Notes under the pieces: model-generated | The model's database searches: none | Told to the model about the DNA's origin: nothing | What the model saw: the letters and a program-made list of their open reading frames with translations, nothing else | Made by a program: the position numbers and the translations under genes | Assembly (NCBI GenBank): GCA_011682715.1 | Contig: JAACEC010000009.1 | Coordinates: 1-19,147 of the forward strand | Length of the DNA: 19,147 nucleotides | Direction: 5' to 3' | From: Pseudomonadota bacterium | GTDB taxonomy: Bacteria; Hydrothermota; 32-111; QNBC01 | Shown: in pieces, positions 13,482-19,147 of the stretch | How the letters are laid out: the number at the start of each line of letters is the position of its first letter | How positions within the stretch are numbered: the first letter of the stretch is position 1

Positions 13482-16400
13482 CTCCGTATTGTGTCGAATC
13501 GTTACTTTGATCCGTTTTCACCTTTAAAATCACATAATCACCGGGTATCATTCTCGATGTGTACTCACCTATATTTCCTGTCAAAGTTTCCCATAACGAG
13601 CCGTTCTTGTCATAGATATAAATCGAATCGTACCCTGATTCAAGGGAAATATCGGTAAAATGTAATCTTATTGCAGATGCTCCCGGCGCTTTCATTACCC
13701 AACTGTTTGTATAGTTATTCGGGTAAGGATGAGGTGTTTCTGCAGTCTGGCTGTTATCGGTTTTGTACACCTCTTTCATAATCGTATTGTCCAAATACGT
13801 AATATTGTCCGCTCCGCCGACGGCGGCGAACAATCTTGGGTTCCAATCCGTCGAATGACTTATAAAAAGAGGCGTTATCGGTCTTGTGGTTCCTCTTCTA
13901 TATACATAACATTTGATTAATTCAGGTTCGAAAACAAGTTCTTCCGTATACCATGTATTCAAATCAATGCTATTTCTCTCACTTCTTGTGGTCGCAACTT
14001 TTCCATTCTCGGGATTTACCGGATAGATTTTATCGTTACCCGTTTCCCCTTTACTTCCCGGATAACAATACACAACACCGAATATCCTCTTCGTTCCGGT
14101 AGAATCATAACCTTCCGCACATATAAATGTGGAATCGGAGTGATCGGTCCCTGTCAGATAAAAATCCGTTTTCATTACAGGGCTTGTGATTCTATTGTAT
14201 TGGGTCTTATACTCTAATTTCGTGTTATCCGAGGTTCCATTCGCAGTCATTTTCAATGTTCTGTTTTCAAGTGCAAAATTATCGATACCGACTATATCCC
14301 AGTTGCTATAATTATAGCTATCATACTTATCATGGTATATAACCGAAGCCTCCGGATTGTCGGGTTGCGTTGTCAAATTAGCTATTTCATTGCCATTGGC
14401 ATCCCCGATCCTAGAACAAAACTGCCAGTCTGAACCATAACTGTTAAGGAATTTCAACATCAGTCTATTCCAACCGTGATGTAGTGGTAAGATTGTCGTA
14501 TCTCTATCATTCTGTAAGTATGTTTGTGTAGGATAATATCCTACCTGGTCATTGTTTAAAATAATTTTATACGCACCGGTAGCAGCCGACAGCATCTTAG
14601 CATTAACAACCGTATCGGCAGAGTTATAGATATATGTGTATCCGTATTCAATTTGATCACTCGAAGCACCGGTCATGTTCAACAGGTTGAAAACTCCGGT
14701 ATTATCAGCTCTCTCACTATGCCACGTTTTCCCTCCCACGGAATTGTAGCTGTCATACGGTTTAACATTGGATTCACCGCCGAGATAGTCATAATCGAGG
14801 TTAACATACGGATACGGTCCGCAGAAGAGTATCTCTTTAACATAAGGAGCATTCCCCGGCTGATATGATTCGGAACTCGTCCATGTATCGAAATCGAAAT
14901 CCGAACCTGTCCAAACAACAGTAAAGCCATATAGTTTTCCGAATACATCTCCCGCCGCTCCAAGTCCGTCATTCCATAGCTTTTCCATATAGTAGGGACC
15001 GTAATCGTATGGATAATCCTCGTTATATGCAAATCCCGATTGAGCCCCGAGTTGAATAAACCAAACCTCTATATCGAGATCGCCGTTTCCGCTAAATATC
15101 GTTTGAGCCCAATCAAAATGAACATTTTGCTGCCCTTTTATATAAAGCCCCCATGCCTCAATGCCCTCATCGGGATCTTCTCCGAGCCATGCGCTCGCTC
15201 CGATTGTGTCGGCGGGTATATCTATATCAAAGGAAGCACTTCCGTATGTGTAATTTACTACGAGAATATGTCCTACACCTGAAATTTGCCCCAAAGTCGT
15301 AACCGTTAGAGCTCCGTTTATATCAAATGCGTGTGTTGCATCAACGACATCCCCTGTGAGCATAACCTCCCAATATTCGCTGGGGGAGGTATAGTGGTAT
15401 AATCCTCCGCCTGCTCCGTCAAGCAAAAGACCAGTGTTACCAAGGGGAATATTCATACCATTTGCAGCAACACTACACGAGTCAAATGTCCCATCCCATT
15501 CCAAACCTAATGAAACATCGATTCCTGCTATATTCGGAATATTTATATCGGCACCTCCTGCGACTCCAACGGAATCGAATGCAAAAGAAGCTCCCGTAAA
15601 ATCGTAACCGCCTATATCAAATGAAGGTACATCAAAACTACCACCCACAACATCAAATCCCGTATTCATAACACCGCTGGAATTTGTTTTCTTAAGTGTT
15701 ATACTTCCGCTTGCAGTCGCATTGTTTATGAATTGAGGTAGCTGAATACTTCCTGCAATATATAGCTCATCCGAACTCGGCATCTCCACATCGCCGGCAA
15801 ACCCGTAACCACCGATTGTAATATCTGCTTTGGTTCCGGTTAGAGATATGAGTGAGCCGTCATAACCGAGAACGAGTGATTGCACTTCAAAGTACCCGAT
15901 GGGAGTCACACTTACCATACCGGATATCTTTATCGCCTGCTGATCCGGCATAAATTCCGCCCATCCGCTTCCTTTGAATGAACCTACAGTCAGATTCGTA
16001 ACACCAAAGGAACCTACATTTATAAAGTTACCATCTCTATCAAATGTAAGCTCGTTAACCGTAACCGTTCCTCCCCCGAGAGGAGTAAGATCACAACTCA
16101 ACGTATGTAGAATAATGTAATTATCCGTTATTTCCAACCAGCCGCTAACTTCGAATCCTCCGATATTAAGTCCGGTAACACCGAGACCTGACATGGAAAT
16201 AATATGACCATCCGAATTAATGGCAAGGTTCTGAACAATTACACTGTCAAGAATGCCTGTTGATGAAAGATCAACAGTAGCATTTATATTCAATCGGGGT
16301 GGATTCGATTCAAACTGTCCGTCACCGGAAACGATAGCATATCCGGCTATATTTACATTATTCAAAGCTACATCTCCGCTAACGATACCTGTGGAATTTA

Positions 16401-18447
16401 CGATTAGATTATTGACTCCGCAACTTCCTCCGTTGTTGGGCAAAATCAATGTTCCTGATATATCGAGATTGCCGCTATTATATAAAACGGAACCGTTAAT
16501 AGTAAATCCCTCAACCTGGATATTCGAAGCATTGAAGGCAATTGCCAAACCGCCATTTCCGTCAGTCTGGAATTCTGCTCCTATTGTCCCGTTCCCGAGA
16601 CCCGGTATAACAACATCGGCTCCACCTGACAATGGCGAAAATTGTAAATGTGCATTTGTCAATGTCAGATTACCGATATAAATCGTTCCATTTGAAAATC
16701 CTCCGCTCACCGTTCCGTCAAAGTTTACGAAGAAATCCACATCCATTTGAACATCTTCAAGATTGAGATGTCCATTCCCTGAAATTCCGTCCTCTGTCAA
16801 TGTAAGTGTGACACCGTAAATTGTAACACTGCCTCCCGCTAAACCAAATGACTGAGGTGCCGTTCCAATGAGTTTTCCACCGGGATTAAGACCAAAAGTA
16901 AGTGTCACAGTAACTCCGTCTATTGTTATATCCCCCTGTCCGCTGAATGAAGTAACGCCACCATCATAGGTCAGAGTTCCGGTAAAATTTGAAACCGTTA
17001 CACCACCCAAATCAAATGTAGAGGGGTAGGCTACCGTAGCTGAATTGTTACTCAAATCGATATCCAGATATACGGAATCTGTCGGGGAAACGAGCCACCA
17101 TCCATGGCCACCACTTGCATCAACATAGTAATGGTGAATCACTATATCTCCGAAGTTTATAGCATCACCGGAAATACTCCAGTTGATGTTGCCGTTATAA
17201 TCGGATGAAAACACTACTGTAACATCACTCCCACTTGAATAATCGTAGTATGTTCCGCTCCCGCTAAAACCATTATTGGTTATGGAAGCATTTAAATTGT
17301 TTATCGTATTACCATTATTTAAGGTTACCTGTCCGTTTATTATACCAACTTCAAAGTTCCCTGATATATCCGTCCAAATTTGCACGGTAACCATGCCCGT
17401 TGTAGGATAAGTGAGATTCTCTATATAAACTGTGCCCTGCCCGGAAATACCACTTTGAGTGTCAAAGGTTAAATTAAGATCCGTTATTCTGACACCACCT
17501 ATAATAATATTGGAATCTTGCACTTTAACATTCACATTACCGGTTGTCAGATCCGTTGAAAACGCTACACTCAAAATCGTATTGTTAAAGTAGATGCTAC
17601 CGCTACCGGAAAATCCTTCCGAAGGGGTTATATTTCCCTGTATGTTTTTAATCTGGACATGTCCGACATCGACATAACCATCTGTAACCGTAATCTCGCT
17701 ATTGTTATTAAGGGCCAGGGTCGCATCGATGTAGCTGTCCCCTATGGCAATCCTGCCGGAACCGTTAAATGTGCTATTCGTAAACGTTCCGTGAAAACCT
17801 ATTATGCTGAAATTGTCCACATTAATATTGCAACTGTCTACAACTCCATTGATATTGCCGGAGTAGTCCGTTTCAAACAACACATTTATCGTGTTCGAGC
17901 CGTAGACAAAATCTCCCTGTCCCTGAAATCCTATATTGGATAGGGTACCGGTTAAGTTGTTAATGGTTACCCCTCCAATTGTAATACTATCGGTTTGCAA
18001 TATCCCGTAAATATAACCGTTGTTGCCTATTTCCAACCCGATTGCAACGGTACTCCCTGCTATGTCCATTGATGCATTTCCGTGAAATCCCGTAGAATCG
18101 ACTATACCTGTCAAATTAGTTACAGTTACATTTCCTATTGAGAACGGTGTAGCTCCCGAAAAATCAACGGTTCCTATACCAATAACAGATATATGTCCGT
18201 TCATATAATCACTGTAACTGATTTTTAGCCCTGTAAAATCCAATGCACCTACATTGTTGTTTATGATTTGTCCGTCCAGATCCACGGTGTCCCCGTTCAG
18301 ACTCTGTATGACCGCGGTTATCTGGGTATTGCCTATTGAAAAATTGAGCGTATCGCCTATACTTTCTCCACGAACAGCAGCGGGAGAAACAGCGAGTAAC
18401 AAAACAAACAAAAGAACGAGTGAAATAACTGAATAACGGCGTTTCAT
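13432..18447 (-). CDS. Giant secreted repeat protein (beta-solenoid-like, lectin-like and CUB-like domains), frameshifted near its 3' end
   Basis: This 1671-residue frame starts at an ATG with GAGGAGG four bases upstream and a signal peptide (residues 1-27, ending AVRG). From about 30 to 1000 it is made of degenerate units of roughly 50-65 residues, such as 'IGGVTINNLTGTLSNxGFxGxGxF', rich in N, G, I, V and T and almost free of cysteine, likely a beta-solenoid or stacked sandwich. A less repetitive region with many W and Y follows (about 1000-1270), then a jelly-roll or PA14-like stretch (SADTVVNAKMLSAATGAYKI, HHGWNRLMLKF), a concanavalin/LamG-like domain (about 1390-1550) and a CUB-like domain cut short at the frameshift. 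Restored, the protein would be about 1,880 residues. A surface adhesin or appendage role is inferred from domain make-up. Confidence 0.85.
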   Translation of the reverse strand: MKRRYSVISLVLLFVLLLAVSPAAVRGESIGDTLNFSIGNTQITAVIQSLNGDTVDLDGQIINNNVGALDFTGLKISYSDYMNGHISVIGIGTVDFSGATPFSIGNVTVTNLTGIVDSTGFHGNASMDIAGSTVAIGLEIGNNGYIYGILQTDSITIGGVTINNLTGTLSNIGFQGQGDFVYGSNTINVLFETDYSGNINGVVDSCNINVDNFSIIGFHGTFTNSTFNGSGRIAIGDSYIDATLALNNNSEITVTDGYVDVGHVQIKNIQGNITPSEGFSGSGSIYFNNTILSVAFSTDLTTGNVNVKVQDSNIIIGGVRITDLNLTFDTQSGISGQGTVYIENLTYPTTGMVTVQIWTDISGNFEVGIINGQVTLNNGNTINNLNASITNNGFSGSGTYYDYSSGSDVTVVFSSDYNGNINWSISGDAINFGDIVIHHYYVDASGGHGWWLVSPTDSVYLDIDLSNNSATVAYPSTFDLGGVTVSNFTGTLTYDGGVTSFSGQGDITIDGVTVTLTFGLNPGGKLIGTAPQSFGLAGGSVTIYGVTLTLTEDGISGNGHLNLEDVQMDVDFFVNFDGTVSGGFSNGTIYIGNLTLTNAHLQFSPLSGGADVVIPGLGNGTIGAEFQTDGNGGLAIAFNASNIQVEGFTINGSVLYNSGNLDISGTLILPNNGGSCGVNNLIVNSTGIVSGDVALNNVNIAGYAIVSGDGQFESNPPRLNINATVDLSSTGILDSVIVQNLAINSDGHIISMSGLGVTGLNIGGFEVSGWLEITDNYIILHTLSCDLTPLGGGTVTVNELTFDRDGNFINVGSFGVTNLTVGSFKGSGWAEFMPDQQAIKISGMVSVTPIGYFEVQSLVLGYDGSLISLTGTKADITIGGYGFAGDVEMPSSDELYIAGSIQLPQFINNATASGSITLKKTNSSGVMNTGFDVVGGSFDVPSFDIGGYDFTGASFAFDSVGVAGGADINIPNIAGIDVSLGLEWDGTFDSCSVAANGMNIPLGNTGLLLDGAGGGLYHYTSPSEYWEVMLTGDVVDATHAFDINGALTVTTLGQISGVGHILVVNYTYGSASFDIDIPADTIGASAWLGEDPDEGIEAWGLYIKGQQNVHFDWAQTIFSGNGDLDIEVWFIQLGAQSGFAYNEDYPYDYGPYYMEKLWNDGLGAAGDVFGKLYGFTVVWTGSDFDFDTWTSSESYQPGNAPYVKEILFCGPYPYVNLDYDYLGGESNVKPYDSYNSVGGKTWHSERADNTGVFNLLNMTGASSDQIEYGYTYIYNSADTVVNAKMLSAATGAYKIILNNDQVGYYPTQTYLQNDRDTTILPLHHGWNRLMLKFLNSYGSDWQFCSRIGDANGNEIANLTTQPDNPEASVIYHDKYDSYNYSNWDIVGIDNFALENRTLKMTANGTSDNTKLEYKTQYNRITSPVMKTDFYLTGTDHSDSTFICAEGYDSTGTKRIFGVVYCYPGSKGETGNDKIYPVNPENGKVATTRSERNSIDLNTWYTEELVFEPELIKCYVYRRGTTRPITPLFISHSTDWNPRLFAAVGGADNITYLDNTIMKEVYKTDNSQTAETPHPYPNNYTNSWVMKAPGASAIRLHFTDISLESGYDSIYIYDKNGSLWETLTGNIGEYTSRMIPGDYVILKVKTDQSNDSTQYGGGLYTVYKRKTGMEPC

Positions 18448-18457
18448 AAGACCTCCT

Positions 18458-19147
18458 CTATTTTATATTAACAAATTTTATCATTCTGCTTTTACCATTT
18501 ATGAGTTTTACATTACATAATAAAATTTTTCTATCAACACCTCTAAGGGAGAAATTTATAGATTTTTTATTGTATTCATGTCGAAAAACAACCGAGCCAT
18601 CTATTGTGTATATATTTACGGAATGTATCGGTGCTTCACTATTTATATAGATATGGTTTTTTCTTGCAAACCACGAAAATCGTATATTTTCAGCATTTTT
18701 TTCTATGATTCCGAGACCGTATCCCACATAAGGACCTGTCAAACTGACTGCAGGTGCATTGCCGGGGTATGTTACAACATTGCCGTAACTATTGACGAAC
18801 CTGAAATAATAATTATGAAGTCCCGTATCACTTAATGTTGTTTTAACACTGTATGTACCATTTGTGGCATTACCCGATGCCAATGTGAGAGGTATGTTAG
18901 TAGAGCCATCAATTACAACTATTGCAGTATCCGGTTCATATCCGGTTGAATCGACATAATCAACTGAAAATTTAAACAATGTATTTGTATCTCCGCTGTC
19001 CGGTAAAACTGCACCGTTTTGAAGAAGAGGAGCATCGGCAGGTTGGTAAACGATATGCAATTTGGTTAACTTCCCAAAGAGATCCACTCCCTCATCCCTG
19101 TTATTATCAGGGTCATAATGGGTAAAACCAAGTCCGATCCAATTTAT
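18458..19147 (-). CDS. Secreted protein, C-terminal part, with Ig-like domain and degenerate sorting tail (5' end outside the window)
   Basis: The frame is open to the right edge, so the GTG at 19087 is probably internal. The visible 229 residues begin with a DPDNNRDEGVDLFG stretch. An Ig-like domain follows (PDSGDTNTLFKFSVDYVDS, TNIPLTLASGNATNGTYSV, GLHNYYFRFVNSYGN) of the type repeated in many large secreted proteins of candidate phyla. The end (INSEAPIHSVNIYTIDGSVV ... SRMIKFVNIK) looks like a worn T9SS type A-like tail. The stop is 10 bases before the start of the giant protein gene, so they are probably one operon. The catalytic or binding part lies outside the window. Confidence 0.75.
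   Translation of the reverse strand: MNWIGLGFTHYDPDNNRDEGVDLFGKLTKLHIVYQPADAPLLQNGAVLPDSGDTNTLFKFSVDYVDSTGYEPDTAIVVIDGSTNIPLTLASGNATNGTYSVKTTLSDTGLHNYYFRFVNSYGNVVTYPGNAPAVSLTGPYVGYGLGIIEKNAENIRFSWFARKNHIYINSEAPIHSVNIYTIDGSVVFRHEYNKKSINFSLRGVDRKILLCNVKLINGKSRMIKFVNIK

Noticed and set aside
14653..15282. Overlapping frames on both strands inside the giant gene
   Set aside because: They show no protein-like composition or initiation signals and overlap a continuous domain-rich frame.

Overview
The window looks like a piece of chromosome from an uncultivated, AT-rich, diderm bacterium. Three things point that way. A DUF5916 protein ends in an aromatic residue like an outer-membrane barrel. Several secreted proteins have cleavable signal peptides. 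At least one protein carries a C-terminal 'PNP...GTYFIRL...KKVVIL' sorting module of the T9SS type A / FlgD-Ig kind, common in the FCB superphylum and in WOR-3-like candidate phyla. This placement is inference; there is no rRNA or taxonomic marker here. I see no tRNA, rRNA, CRISPR array, transposase or phage gene.

Region 1 (1-624): the 3' part of a CPA2-type cation:proton antiporter, cut by the left edge. Region 2 (625-1006): gene-poor, with an imperfect inverted repeat and a short doubtful ORF.

Region 3 (1007-8831, minus strand): a tightly packed, very AT-rich operon behind a strong sigma70-like promoter (TTGACA-16-TACAAT) whose start point is overlaid by a perfect 18-bp palindrome of LacI-operator type. 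In transcription order it holds a 36-aa peptide ORF, a remnant of an ABC ATPase 5' end, a Yip1-like membrane protein, an ABC ATPase, two ABC permeases, a small cysteine-containing gene with a frameshift, a second ABC ATPase of the COG4586 type, its two ABC-2 permeases, and a DUF5916 outer-membrane protein. Junctions overlap or are separated by a few bases up to about 21 bp, so the cassette reads as one envelope-spanning export module with two ABC exporters. Its cargo is unknown.

Region 4 (8832-10954, plus strand): a 3' remnant of another antiporter, then an intact antiporter paralogue, overlapped by a small membrane-anchored or secreted protein. The window therefore has three antiporter copies or remnants, one on the left of the ABC cassette and two on the right.

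Region 5 (10938-19147, minus strand): a secreted-protein operon, less AT-rich. It holds the end of an Ig-like secreted protein (cut by the right edge), a giant repetitive beta-rich protein with lectin-like and CUB-like domains, a small secreted protein, and a protein with three carboxypeptidase-regulatory-like repeats. The giant protein is split by a frameshift near 13481-13489 that separates it from its second CUB-like domain and sorting signal. Together these look like a cell-surface adhesion or assembly set.

The best candidates for something new are the regulated dual-ABC/DUF5916 operon with its two small ORFs, and the giant repeat protein.
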